Assembly (NCBI RefSeq): GCF_029958905.1
Contig: NZ_CP124613.1
Coordinates: 868,001-932,000 of the forward strand
From: Vibrio sp. YMD68
GTDB lineage: Bacteria; Pseudomonadota; Gammaproteobacteria; Enterobacterales; Vibrionaceae
Reading direction: 5' to 3'
DNA: 64,000 nucleotides
The notes beneath the pieces were generated by a model, which saw nothing but the letters and a program-made list of their open reading frames with translations, was not told the DNA's origin and made no database searches. A program made the position numbers and the translations under genes. Positions 1 to 8,312 of the stretch are shown one piece after another. Each line of letters starts with the position of its first letter. The first letter of the stretch is position 1.

Positions 1-427
1 TGAAGTTGATTTACCTATCTTATTTGATGGCACAGAAAGTGAGCGCCATTTAAGTGCCAAAGAATCGATTCAGCAGGAAGAAAGTGGATACCATCACCAT
101 GATTGTCATGATGATCACTGCGATCACGTAAAACATGATTTCGAAACGTTCAGCTTTGAAACCGATCAGCCGCTCAATTTACAAAGTTTATACCCAATAC
201 TGCAACAGTTTTCCATTGATGCTTATCGCATGAAAGGCATTTTAAATTTAACGGACCGCCCTGAGCATCGCTGTATATTTCAATGCACCGGTCAACGAGC
301 CAATGTTACCGTTGGAGATGCGTGGGGAGAAGATGAATCTCGTTCGTCACGCTTAGTTTTCATTGGCCCGAAAGCTGGCCTTGATAAGGACGGCATGCGC
401 AAAAAACTGAACGCACTGGTGGCGTAG
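1..427 (+). CDS. CobW/G3E-family GTPase, C-terminal part (partial)
   Basis: The gene enters from the left edge, read in the frame beginning at base 2, and ends at TAG 425-427. About 141 codons are visible. They begin with an acidic stretch, then a histidine-rich segment (HHHDCHDDHCDH) typical of the linker of metal-binding G3E GTPases, then a CobW C-terminal domain with the RMKGILNL motif. The nucleotide-binding half lies outside the window. Family members act as metallochaperones or in metal homeostasis in the cytoplasm; which metal is not shown here. Confidence 0.85.
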   Translation, partial: EVDLPILFDGTESERHLSAKESIQQEESGYHHHDCHDDHCDHVKHDFETFSFETDQPLNLQSLYPILQQFSIDAYRMKGILNLTDRPEHRCIFQCTGQRANVTVGDAWGEDESRSSRLVFIGPKAGLDKDGMRKKLNALVA

Positions 428-449
428 TTAGAACAGACATGGAGTAGAT

Positions 450-476
450 GGCAAGCCTATCAACCTAGCGCTTGCC
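450..476 (+). terminator. Possible hairpin after CobW gene
   Basis: GGCAAGC at 450-456 pairs with GCTTGCC at 470-476, 23 bases after the CobW stop codon. No clear T-run follows, so an intrinsic terminator is only possible. Confidence 0.3.
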
Positions 477-526
477 TATACCTAGCTTACGACTGCCTAG
501 TTTGTATTTGCTCATCCTAAACAACC

Positions 527-958
527 TTATCTCGCCAAATTATCAGCCATTTTTTCTGCGATTCCATTAAATTTTTCTAAATCCTCATTGCTAATTCCCC
601 TCGCCATCTGAAGCAAAATAGCTTGATCGATTTCCGAGACTTTGTTCATCAGATCTTTCCCTGAGCCGGTTAATGTCAAAAAGTGGCTGCGCTTATCTTC
701 AGGGTTTGAGGCTTTGCTAAGCAATCCTTCCTTGATTAGCGTATTCACCAGGCGAGTCACTTGGGCTTTATCACGGCGCAAAAATTTCGCGATTTCAATC
801 GATGAGCAAGGAGACTGTTTTGTCATGATCTTCATGGCGCGCATGTGCATAGGTGCGACATCATAGCCAAGGCTTACAAGCTGCTCGCTCAGTTGACGCT
901 TCCAAGAGTGAACAAGATGAAAGTAAGATTTTACCGACGTATGTACAGAGATAGGCAA
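527..958 (-). CDS. MarR-family transcriptional regulator
   Basis: This 143-residue protein has the length and fold pattern of MarR: an N-terminal dimerisation helix, a winged helix-turn-helix at about residues 50-85 (SSIEIAKFLRRDKAQVTRLV), and the wing motif PEDKRSHFLTLT. MarR proteins are dimeric repressors, often of efflux or stress genes, released by small ligands. The gene is divergent from the DUF3861 gene and shares a 45-bp intergenic region with it. Whether it controls that gene or the HlyD/DUF2955 pair further right cannot be told from sequence. Confidence 0.9.
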   Translation of the reverse strand: MPISVHTSVKSYFHLVHSWKRQLSEQLVSLGYDVAPMHMRAMKIMTKQSPCSSIEIAKFLRRDKAQVTRLVNTLIKEGLLSKASNPEDKRSHFLTLTGSGKDLMNKVSEIDQAILLQMARGISNEDLEKFNGIAEKMADNLAR

Positions 959-1062
959 TCTTCATTGCTATAAGTTGACAAATTTTAGGTAGGAGCGCTA
1001 TTGATGGCGAGTGAATCACAATCGAAGAAGTTAACACTAAATCAGATCGTGACCTGCAGAAT

Positions 1063-1284
1063 ATGAAGTTTGAGGTAGAAGATCGAGAAGACCTATTTGC
1101 CATTGTGGAAAAAATGAAACAAAACAGCGGCCTTGACGCTCCAGCGGCAATCCGGCTAGGTGTCAGTGTTCGCTTATTAGGTCCATTAATGATGCTAAAT
1201 AGAAAGCACCCACTGTTTGTCGACTTTATGCCACATTTTAAAACGTTTATGAATACCGTCAAAAAGGCGGTAAAGACTCAATAG
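1063..1284 (+). CDS. DUF3861-like protein, start disturbed by apparent frameshift
   Basis: The readable protein (FEVEDREDLFAIVEKMKQ ... NRKHPLFVDFMPHF) resembles the DUF3861 family. Homology-like sequence continues upstream of ATG 1063 in the same frame (ITIEEVNTKSDRDLQN) back to a TGA at 1012-1014. A good ribosome-binding site (AGGAG at 991-995) instead serves ATG 1004, which is in another frame and stops at 1066. A one-base loss near 1013-1016 would explain both. The intact gene was probably 1004-1284; function unknown. A sequencing error is an alternative. Confidence 0.6.
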   Translation: MKFEVEDREDLFAIVEKMKQNSGLDAPAAIRLGVSVRLLGPLMMLNRKHPLFVDFMPHFKTFMNTVKKAVKTQ

Positions 1285-1335
1285 TGGGGTATTGGCGTTA
1301 CTCAGCTGTTGTTACCATTATTGTTACCTCTATGG

Positions 1336-2511
1336 TTAGTTCTGAATGATGGAATCAAAATGACGACTAAATATAGAATAAACCATGATTTGTCCGGCCA
1401 TAATCGCGCCAAACATTAACACAGCGGAAAGACCAATATTTGGAATGGGTAAAATGGAGGTCGCAAAGAAGGACTCACTCGCTCCAACAATAATTCGACT
1501 ACCGGGGACAAGAATGATGATCCCTTGAATAATGTATATGAGTGGTGGAACGTGACGCAATTTACCCATGCCCAACCCGTACAGAGTAATGAGTATTGTG
1601 CTTACCCATGTACCCACAACCCAATCGGAAGTAAACCAATGTGGCCCCCACATGCCAATTGCTGCGACAGGAAGGCCTAAGAGTATTTCTGTCATACTTG
1701 CGTTGAAAATGAGGCCAATAGCGACTGAAATCCCAATCAGCGCGGTGATATGAAGAACTAATGGGATTTCATCAATAAATACCGGTGCTGATAAGGGTTG
1801 ATTGATTATGTTGGCTAAGCCTAACCCCATAACAATACCAATGAATATTTTCATTACTATGAGTGCGCTTTGTGCTAGCAGTTCGATGCCTGACCGAAAG
1901 TCATTGAGAGCAAGACTGGCTAAGCCGTTGGTGACGGTTAATCCAGGAATAAAAAGTACGATGGAAGAAATGCACAGCGCTAGCGTTGGTAAGCCGGGAA
2001 CCTGTGCCGCTATCATGCCTGTTAAAAAACTGGCTACTAAGGCCACAAAAAACTCGACAAGAATGCTTCTTGGCCCAGTTAGGGATATTTGTGCTAACCA
2101 GGCTATAGCGCCCAGAATAATGGATAAACCGACCGCCAGATAAGTACTGCCAACCAACATTAAGTAACATGGTGGAAGCAATAAATTGGCAAAGCACAAC
2201 GTACGATTCGAGTAGGTTTCTGAACCTTCGTAATGGGAATGATTAGAAAGTCCTTTAAGTGTTGCGACTAAATCACGTAAGTTAACCGAGGGTGGTTTTT
2301 TGTTTTCCATAACCACTTTTTGCGTAGGTTGCTCAAAAATAGTGATGACTTTTGTCGGGGTGACATCAATAGAGACATCCATGTTATGGCGCTTTGCGTA
2401 AGCTTGAGTGTATTGCGCAACAGAATAAGGAGCACACCCGGATTGATGTAATCTATCTGAAAAGTTCAAAATATCTTGCTGGCTTTGTTCAATGTGATTT
2501 GTTTGCTTCAT
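1336..2511 (-). CDS. ThrE-type threonine/serine exporter family protein
   Basis: This 391-residue protein combines the N-terminal ThrE domain (soluble start, then LGAIAWLAQ-type helices) and the C-terminal ThrE_2 domain in one chain. About ten hydrophobic segments are visible between residues 110 and 385. Members are inner-membrane exporters of threonine and serine, first described as ThrE of Corynebacterium glutamicum. The gene stands alone, convergent with the DUF3861 gene. Substrate is inferred from family only. Confidence 0.85.
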   Translation of the reverse strand: MKQTNHIEQSQQDILNFSDRLHQSGCAPYSVAQYTQAYAKRHNMDVSIDVTPTKVITIFEQPTQKVVMENKKPPSVNLRDLVATLKGLSNHSHYEGSETYSNRTLCFANLLLPPCYLMLVGSTYLAVGLSIILGAIAWLAQISLTGPRSILVEFFVALVASFLTGMIAAQVPGLPTLALCISSIVLFIPGLTVTNGLASLALNDFRSGIELLAQSALIVMKIFIGIVMGLGLANIINQPLSAPVFIDEIPLVLHITALIGISVAIGLIFNASMTEILLGLPVAAIGMWGPHWFTSDWVVGTWVSTILITLYGLGMGKLRHVPPLIYIIQGIIILVPGSRIIVGASESFFATSILPIPNIGLSAVLMFGAIMAGQIMVYSIFSRHFDSIIQN

Positions 2512-2746
2512 TCTGTTCGTTTCTCAATCACCAAGGCGATGTGTGTTTTAGGGGCGTTCTAATTCAATAATATCCTTATTCAACAGTAACGAATAGTCGT
2601 GTATGGAGGACGGGCCCCTACAAATGAACATCGCAATCGCTAGAAAGGTATGATGCCTTGAGTGAAGTGAATAGATAGGTTAGGTTGGTTTTTATCTCAC
2701 GAAAACCTGATGAGGTCGGTTTTCCTACTGTACAGTGACAATATTT

Positions 2747-3589
2747 TCACTGCGGAGGGTAAAAATCGACCACAGGTAAACTTTCGAAGGCGGGCTTGGC
2801 AAAATAGTAGCCTTGCATCAGTTCAATTCCAGCTTCTTTTAGCCATAGGTATTCATCAACTGTCTCTACACCTTCCACTAACGGGGTAATGTTTAGATCA
2901 CTAAATATATTTAAGCAATTTAACACAATCGATTGGCGAGCTTTATCGGTATGGATATTTCTGATCAAGCCCATATCTAACTTAACGATGTTGGTTTGAA
3001 AGTCGGCCAGTAAGTTGAGGCCTGAATAACCCGAACCGAAATCATCGATCGCAGTCTTGAAACCGAGAGATTTATAATACGCAACGATGCGTTGTACATG
3101 GGTACTGTCTTCTATTTTTTCGACTTCGGTGAATTCAAACATAATTTGTTCAACGGGAAAGTCATATTTAAGCGCGGCCTCTAAGGTAGTGCGAATGCAG
3201 CGCTCAGGTTGATAGATGGCGTTAGGTAAAAAATTGATGCTAAGCATAGAGGAAATGTTTAACTTTGCCGCTAACGCGATGGCTTTAATTCGACACAGTT
3301 GGTCGAATAGGTAACGATTGTCATCGTTTACTCTTGAAATAATAGAATACGCAGATTCGTTATTAAGCCCTCGAACCAATGCCTCATAGCCAAAGATGCT
3401 TTCAGTTTGGCAATTTACGATAGGTTGAAAAGCCATAGTAAAATCAAAATCAAGCGGCTCATCGTTGCGGCAATGACCGCAAGTCATCTTATTACCCCCG
3501 AGTAATGCTCCTTTCATATCTCTAGCCTTAATTCTTTTTAGTAAATTCAAGTTTAGTCGAGTTCTCATTGAGTGCGAGTATAAATGCAC
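2747..3589 (-). CDS. EAL-domain c-di-GMP phosphodiesterase
   Basis: A single EAL domain fills the protein. The signature residues are present: EALVRG, an Asn in SINFLPNA, Glu in EFTEVE, the metal-binding DDFGSGYSG, Lys in VKLDMG, Glu in VEGVE and QGYYFAKP. It should therefore be able to hydrolyse c-di-GMP. No membrane or sensor domain is seen. The start is uncertain: a longer frame opens at 3589, but many relatives begin near the CGHCRND segment (Met about 3487), which would give a compact protein of about 246 residues. Confidence 0.88.
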   Translation of the reverse strand: MHLYSHSMRTRLNLNLLKRIKARDMKGALLGGNKMTCGHCRNDEPLDFDFTMAFQPIVNCQTESIFGYEALVRGLNNESAYSIISRVNDDNRYLFDQLCRIKAIALAAKLNISSMLSINFLPNAIYQPERCIRTTLEAALKYDFPVEQIMFEFTEVEKIEDSTHVQRIVAYYKSLGFKTAIDDFGSGYSGLNLLADFQTNIVKLDMGLIRNIHTDKARQSIVLNCLNIFSDLNITPLVEGVETVDEYLWLKEAGIELMQGYYFAKPAFESLPVVDFYPPQ

Positions 3590-3624
3590 AAAAAATCTTT
3601 AAAATTAATAGTGTTAGAGGGTTT

Positions 3625-4623
3625 TTACTCGAAATGAGGCTTCGCAAGGTTGAGAATAATAGCACCGATAAAAATAGCTAAGGAAATAGAGACTAAGCGC
3701 ATGAGCTCAGCGGAAAGTGATTCAGTGCCCTGATGCTTAATGATCTGATACGTTAAAACAGTAAAATTGGTGAACAGCAATTGATAGATCCCCATCGTTG
3801 TCTTACGTCTAATCGCGTAGCAAGCGAGTTGAATTCCGCAAAAAATAGTTACCCCAATAACCACCCAGTTCGGCACGTTAACAGTAAATAAGAGCAAAAC
3901 GGGCATCGTAAATAAAATACCGATGACCGTTGTAACCAACTTGTTCTGAGTAAAGGTCTTGTGCTCGTGTGGAAGGTGGGTTTTGATCATACTGCTGATG
4001 GTTATAGCGATGAGTATCGCTTGCGAACTTCCTGAACCTATTAGTGCAGCTAAAACCAACCACATTGCGGTTGCTTTAAAGGCAATTAGACCAATATGAG
4101 TGGTGGCGGCTTCTGTACTTTGCTCATCGGGCTGAATATCTCGTTCATCGCCAGGAAAGACCCAAAAGGCCAGTGAAGTGATAACGATAGCGATCATCAA
4201 ATCTTGAAACATTAACCAGGGGAGGGCGTCAACAGGTAAGCTCATTTGTTTACTCATAACGGTCATAATAATGACCACCATTAACATTAAAGTTGCAAGT
4301 ATGTCTTTTGAGTTTTGGTGGCTTCGGTAATAACTCCAAAAAAAGACAGACCAACTAAACAGAGCGTATCCTGTAGGAGAGTCAAGCAGCAAACTGGCGA
4401 GAGAAACCAGAATAAAGCTGACAAAAAAAAGAATGAGTAGTAGCTTGAACAGCAAATTCGTGGGTGGTTTAGAGGGCATCAAGGTTAAAAAAATCACCAC
4501 AAACACTGGCGATAAAATAGGTAAAATCGCCCCACTGTGTTGCAAGTAAAACAACAACAGTATGGGAGCAAAAACGATTCTTATAACCGGATTGGCTGAA
4601 CTACGAAACATAGGTCCAAACAC
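3625..4623 (-). CDS. DUF2955 membrane protein, efflux partner
   Basis: This 332-residue protein has about ten hydrophobic helices in two groups separated by a short cytoplasmic loop (PGDERDIQPDEQS). The pattern matches DUF2955, a family related to the FUSC/AaeB-type aromatic acid efflux proteins. Its 5' end overlaps the 3' end of the HlyD gene by 23 bp, so the two are probably translationally coupled and form an inner-membrane pump with its fusion protein. Substrate unknown. Confidence 0.8.
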   Translation of the reverse strand: MFGPMFRSSANPVIRIVFAPILLLFYLQHSGAILPILSPVFVVIFLTLMPSKPPTNLLFKLLLILFFVSFILVSLASLLLDSPTGYALFSWSVFFWSYYRSHQNSKDILATLMLMVVIIMTVMSKQMSLPVDALPWLMFQDLMIAIVITSLAFWVFPGDERDIQPDEQSTEAATTHIGLIAFKATAMWLVLAALIGSGSSQAILIAITISSMIKTHLPHEHKTFTQNKLVTTVIGILFTMPVLLLFTVNVPNWVVIGVTIFCGIQLACYAIRRKTTMGIYQLLFTNFTVLTYQIIKHQGTESLSAELMRLVSISLAIFIGAIILNLAKPHFE

Positions 4624-5665
4624 TCACGATTTTCATCCATAGCCCTGACAGCCATTCACCAAGCCGGCTTTGTTCGGTATGAAAAGCAACCGTTGCCTTA
4701 GAGCCAAAGCGAATATTATCGGGCACTTCTCCATTGTCAAAAACAATGTTGACGGGGTAGCGCTGTGCCCCGAGAGAATTGTTGTCAGCAACTAGAAATC
4801 CAGTCGCTTGATCAACGTTATTGCTGCCACCCGTTCCCCAGCCAACGCTGTCTACTTTACCTTTTAATACGCGGCCTGGTAGTGCATCGAGTACAATTTC
4901 AACGTTTTGTCCTGCTTTTATATGTTCGATAGAGTTTTCGCGTAAAGAGGCAGAAATCCAAACTTCTCTCGGGTCGATGAAAGTCAACATCGGTGACCCT
5001 ACTGATGCTTTTTGTCCTACGGTCAATTGAAGATTCGTGACGATACCATTTGAAGGGGCCGTGATCTGAGTGCGCTGTAAATCTAATTGAGCTTGTTCTA
5101 ATCTTGCCATTGCGGATAAAATTTGCGGGTTGTTACTGCCCTCTGGGCCTAAGTTCTGTTTTGCTTGTATTAATGAGGCTTCAGCGGCTTCAAGCGCGGC
5201 TTGTGTACGTTCGCGAGATTCCATCGCGTTATCTAATTCGGATTTGCTCAAGACGCCTTTAATAGCAAGTTCGGCGATTCGGGCGGACTGCTCTCTCGCA
5301 TTATCACGAGCGGCCAATGCATCTACCACTTTAGCCTGCGCGATTTCAACTGCTGCGGTGCTTGCTCCAATGTTTTGTCCCGCTATTTCGAGGTTCGCTT
5401 TGGCAACCTTTAGCGCAATTTCGTAATTTCTTGCGTCAATCTTGAATAAGATATCGCCTGCCTCTACAACCTGGTTATTTTTGACCAATACTTCGGTGAC
5501 ATTGCCAGAGACTTCTGTTGCAACTCTCACCAAGTAAGAATGAACTCTAGCCGTTCCTGTCATGGGGGTAACACGATCCGCCCAAAGGCTGTAAAGCCAG
5601 ACCAACAGAACGATAGCAATGATGAGAAAGCTTAATTTTTGAGAGGATTTTTCAGTAGCAGACAT
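4601..5665 (-). CDS. HlyD-family membrane fusion protein
   Basis: The protein starts MSATEKSSQK, followed by one membrane helix (LSFLIIAIVLLVWLYSLWA), then a biotinyl-lipoyl-like half motif, a long alanine-rich coiled coil (about residues 80-190) and the second lipoyl/beta-barrel part (ITAPSNGIVTNL). This is the EmrA/AaeA layout of a periplasmic adaptor. I chose ATG 5665; a GTG at 5692 is possible but adds an atypical leader. Together with DUF2955 it probably forms a two-gene efflux system using a separate outer-membrane channel. Confidence 0.88.
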   Translation of the reverse strand: MSATEKSSQKLSFLIIAIVLLVWLYSLWADRVTPMTGTARVHSYLVRVATEVSGNVTEVLVKNNQVVEAGDILFKIDARNYEIALKVAKANLEIAGQNIGASTAAVEIAQAKVVDALAARDNAREQSARIAELAIKGVLSKSELDNAMESRERTQAALEAAEASLIQAKQNLGPEGSNNPQILSAMARLEQAQLDLQRTQITAPSNGIVTNLQLTVGQKASVGSPMLTFIDPREVWISASLRENSIEHIKAGQNVEIVLDALPGRVLKGKVDSVGWGTGGSNNVDQATGFLVADNNSLGAQRYPVNIVFDNGEVPDNIRFGSKATVAFHTEQSRLGEWLSGLWMKIVSVWTYVS

Positions 5666-5875
5666 GGGGCCGACTCTTAGGAAAGAAAACACCTATGATA
5701 AATTGGAAAACAGATAGCATCAAGCGATCAATATCTTTCTATAACCTGTACTCAGGTTCGTACTATTTAGGAGGCAGTCTACACGACAATGAATGAAACA
5801 CGCCGTTCACTTGTGAGAGTTATTTCTAATTAAGATAATCAGCGCATCGGTCAATAAGAAATTGAGAATGAGATT

Positions 5876-6607
5876 ATGTATAGAAATACGATTGAAGGTG
5901 TCAATCATAGTGCTACAAGCTTTACTCCCTTCACTTTTTCGTGTCAGAATTTCAATGTGTATTCTCAATTGATTACATTAGGTGTTAGAAACGAAAACAT
6001 ACACCCTCATGGCACAGTAGAATTACTGTTTCGTCCGGAAAAGGTGGATGATATAGATTTTTTCTATCAGCAGTTATCATCGTCAGAAACGATGGTGAAA
6101 AATTTCACATTTGAGCAAATTGACTGGATGAGATTGAATAAAACTGCTTTGGCTGATAGGTTCAAAACAATATTCATGAATGTTGAACCAGCGGCCTTAA
6201 AGGCAGAGCAGACCAGTTATCGAATAGCATCTTTAGTTAGCCAATACAAAAGTATTGGTGTGAAATTATTGATTGAAATTACAGAAAGAAGCTCTGAATG
6301 GGGTAACATCTCGTTTCAAAAAATAAAAAAACTGGGGGTTGATTTGGTTCTCGATGATTACCAACTTAATGCGCACAATCATATTTCTATTGACCAGTTT
6401 AGTCCTATATTCAGTGCGGTTAAGCTGTGTATAGATGATTACGAAATTGGTGAACTAATCTCCATAATATCTGTAGCAGTCAATAAAAATATGAGAGTCG
6501 TTATCGAAAAAATTGAAGATAAGCTTCAATATTCCCTGATAAGGGATTTTTTCCCTTTTGCGCTAATGCAAGGATACTATATCGAAAAGCCAAAAATTCT
6601 CATTTGA
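5876..6607 (+). CDS. Divergent EAL-domain-like protein
   Basis: This 243-residue protein follows the EAL fold but with altered motifs: VELLFRP where EAL-LR is expected and LDDYQL instead of DDFG. It keeps IEITER, VKLCIDD, VIEKIED and the terminal QGYYIEKP. It may be a weak enzyme or, more likely, a c-di-GMP binding or regulatory protein. It lies divergent from the HlyD gene and upstream of the pilus operon, with only the small gene at 6634 between. Confidence 0.75.
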   Translation: MYRNTIEGVNHSATSFTPFTFSCQNFNVYSQLITLGVRNENIHPHGTVELLFRPEKVDDIDFFYQQLSSSETMVKNFTFEQIDWMRLNKTALADRFKTIFMNVEPAALKAEQTSYRIASLVSQYKSIGVKLLIEITERSSEWGNISFQKIKKLGVDLVLDDYQLNAHNHISIDQFSPIFSAVKLCIDDYEIGELISIISVAVNKNMRVVIEKIEDKLQYSLIRDFFPFALMQGYYIEKPKILI

Positions 6608-6633
6608 CACGCATTTATTTTAGGATTGTACCG

Positions 6634-6819
6634 ATGAAATTAAATGAAATAATTGACTTCCTTCCTAAGTTAACGGAGAGTGAGCTAAAGGAAATAGAAG
6701 TGATAATAAATAAGGAGTTGACTAATCGGGAGGGTGATATAAATGCTTCACTAAGTGACATTGAAATATCATTCCTTTTAAATCTATTTAAATATGAAGA
6801 GAAAACCACTTGCAAGTAG
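6634..6819 (+). CDS. Small hypothetical protein
   Basis: From ATG 6634 (AGGA upstream at 6622-6625) a 61-residue acidic, helical protein is encoded: MKLNEIIDFLPKLTESELKE. It follows the EAL-like gene by 26 bp and may be cotranscribed with it. The frame opens further upstream at 6604, overlapping that gene. No family recognised; small size makes the call tentative. Confidence 0.45.
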   Translation: MKLNEIIDFLPKLTESELKEIEVIINKELTNREGDINASLSDIEISFLLNLFKYEEKTTCK

Positions 6820-7230
6820 TGGGCTTCGTTAGCTATGAAACCTTAGTAAAAAGTAAGTGCGTATTTTAACTCTAAAATTAAAATTGTAATCTTATTGCCT
6901 TCCCACTCCTGATTTAAACCCAAATATATAATATTACTCGTCATCAACAACATTGCCCTCAGTGCCAATCCAGTCCCGCAATACTTACGTGCTATCTCAA
7001 ATTACGTAATATCTCAACTTACGTACTATCTCAAATTACGTACTATCTCAGCGTGAAACAATAGCACCTAACTTAATAAACTATAAGTTTAATGGCATAT
7101 TAATTTGATGATTTTTACACATGCTCAATTTTTTTTAAGTGAGATGGTAAATAATGTCTATGTCCAACCAATGAGTTAACGAATCCTAGGTTCGGACTTA
7201 AATCTATCTAAAATTCAATAAGGATTATAA
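6820..7230. other. Intergenic leader of the pilus operon
   Basis: This 411-bp stretch holds no convincing gene. It is AT-rich near the pilin and contains the four 17-bp direct repeats listed separately. AAGGAT at 7221-7226 is the pilin ribosome-binding site. The operon promoter probably lies between the repeats and the pilin start. Confidence 0.6.
6985..7052. promoter_or_regulatory. Four tandem 17-bp repeats upstream of pilus operon
   Basis: Four head-to-tail 17-bp units lie at 6985-7001, 7002-7018, 7019-7035 and 7036-7052, consensus TTACGTACTATCTCAAA. Each contains a TACGTA-type palindromic core (variants TACGTG, TACGTA). Placement about 180 bp before the pilin start suggests a cooperative binding site for a regulator; the regulator is unknown. 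Confidence 0.55.
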
Positions 7231-7743
7231 ATGAAAATTGCTAACAAAAAGGTTCTAAATTCTATCCTGTTAGTCGGTTTAACCACCAGTATTGGTGCTT
7301 ATGCCGCTGCACCCGCTACCGTAACCTGGTATGGCGAGGTTCCAGTATCAGGAAATGATGATGAGCTAGTGATTACTGGACTTAATGGAATTCAAGAGGC
7401 GCAAATTGGTGGGATTACGGCTAACTCAATGGGGGTTTTTAGTTCCGATGAGCTTATCCTCGAAGCGCATATAAATGAAGGGGATATCGATACACCAGTG
7501 GTTGGTGAACTAGCTGATGCGAACTGGTCATATCATGATAGTAAAGTCACATACGATGGCTTAGAACACGCTTCTTCAGAGGTGTCAGTCCTTGTTAATG
7601 GTGAAGCCTTCTCTCCAGAAAGTGCTCCTATTCAAGCTCAAACGGTGTCAATTAAAATATCACAAACAGCGCAGTTACCAGCAGCAGATATTGGCGGGTC
7701 TATTGTTCAAGCTAGTGTGACTCTGATGGCAGAAAAAGCCTAA
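7231..7743 (+). CDS. Major pilin-like fimbrial subunit (CS1/ECP type)
   Basis: This 170-residue protein has a Sec signal peptide (about residues 1-25, ending AYAAA) and a beta-rich mature part without cysteines. It is the first gene of a six-gene chaperone-usher operon, the usual place for the major subunit in alpha-clade systems. The ribosome-binding site is AAGGAT. A hairpin follows the gene, which would let pilin mRNA exceed that of the later genes. Identification rests more on context than on a strong motif. Confidence 0.75.
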   Translation: MKIANKKVLNSILLVGLTTSIGAYAAAPATVTWYGEVPVSGNDDELVITGLNGIQEAQIGGITANSMGVFSSDELILEAHINEGDIDTPVVGELADANWSYHDSKVTYDGLEHASSEVSVLVNGEAFSPESAPIQAQTVSIKISQTAQLPAADIGGSIVQASVTLMAEKA

Positions 7744-7759
7744 TTATTAAGTATTCGTT

Positions 7760-7787
7760 GGCTCGTTGTGTATTGCGAGCCATTTTT
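7760..7787 (+). terminator. Hairpin between pilin and minor subunit genes
   Basis: GGCTCG (7760-7765) pairs with CGAGCC (7776-7781), followed by ATTTTT. It looks like a partial terminator that lowers readthrough from the pilin into the downstream genes. Confidence 0.55.
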
Positions 7788-7796
7788 GGCGCCAAT

Positions 7797-8312
7797 ATGA
7801 AATTTTTCCCTATAATTATTTTCCTGGTTAATACTTCAGTGCAAGCCGAATATAAAATATTGCCGCTATCAAGCGTGATTGATGTTAATAATTTATATAG
7901 TAACTCTATATCTAGTGTTGTGTTTGAACCAAGTGTAATTAATCTAAATACAAAAATTGATAACAGCGGTTTTGAAGATGCTCTGGTACATCTTAAAATC
8001 ACTACGAATATACCAAAAGAACAGACTAATATAAATTATATATCAACACTCACAAGGAATTTATCAACTTGTACAGATTATTCGGGTGATAAAAATGAAC
8101 AGAATGAATTTGTCTCAGTATTATTTGATGGTGAATATATTAGCGAGTCGGAAAGTAGTGAGATATTAACCTTTGTCGATGATGATGGGGAAAATAAAAG
8201 TGGCGATCATATTGTCCAAATGGTTTTTAGGCCATTCGGTGAGATTATAACATCGGGTGTTGCGGAAGAATGCGATGGTGCTATAACATTTAATATAGAG
8301 ATCGATGTGTAA
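7797..8312 (+). CDS. Minor fimbrial subunit-like exported protein
   Basis: From ATG 7797 the protein begins with a signal peptide (MKFFPIIIFLVNTSVQA) and is about 171 residues, beta-rich, with two cysteines (NLSTCTDYS and AEECDG) likely forming a disulfide. A frame upstream to 7758 lacks a signal-peptide start. Its stop codon overlaps the usher start by one base (TAATG), implying coupling. Position second in the operon fits a minor or anchoring subunit. No specific family assigned. Confidence 0.65.
   Translation: MKFFPIIIFLVNTSVQAEYKILPLSSVIDVNNLYSNSISSVVFEPSVINLNTKIDNSGFEDALVHLKITTNIPKEQTNINYISTLTRNLSTCTDYSGDKNEQNEFVSVLFDGEYISESESSEILTFVDDDGENKSGDHIVQMVFRPFGEIITSGVAEECDGAITFNIEIDV

Noticed and set aside
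1568..2143. Plus-strand frames opposite the ThrE-like gene
   Set aside because: They are shadows of a well-supported minus-strand membrane protein.
2725..2745. ACTGTACAGT palindrome as a LexA box
   Set aside because: The half-site spacing is far too short for CTGT-N8-ACAG, and it lies downstream of the EAL gene.
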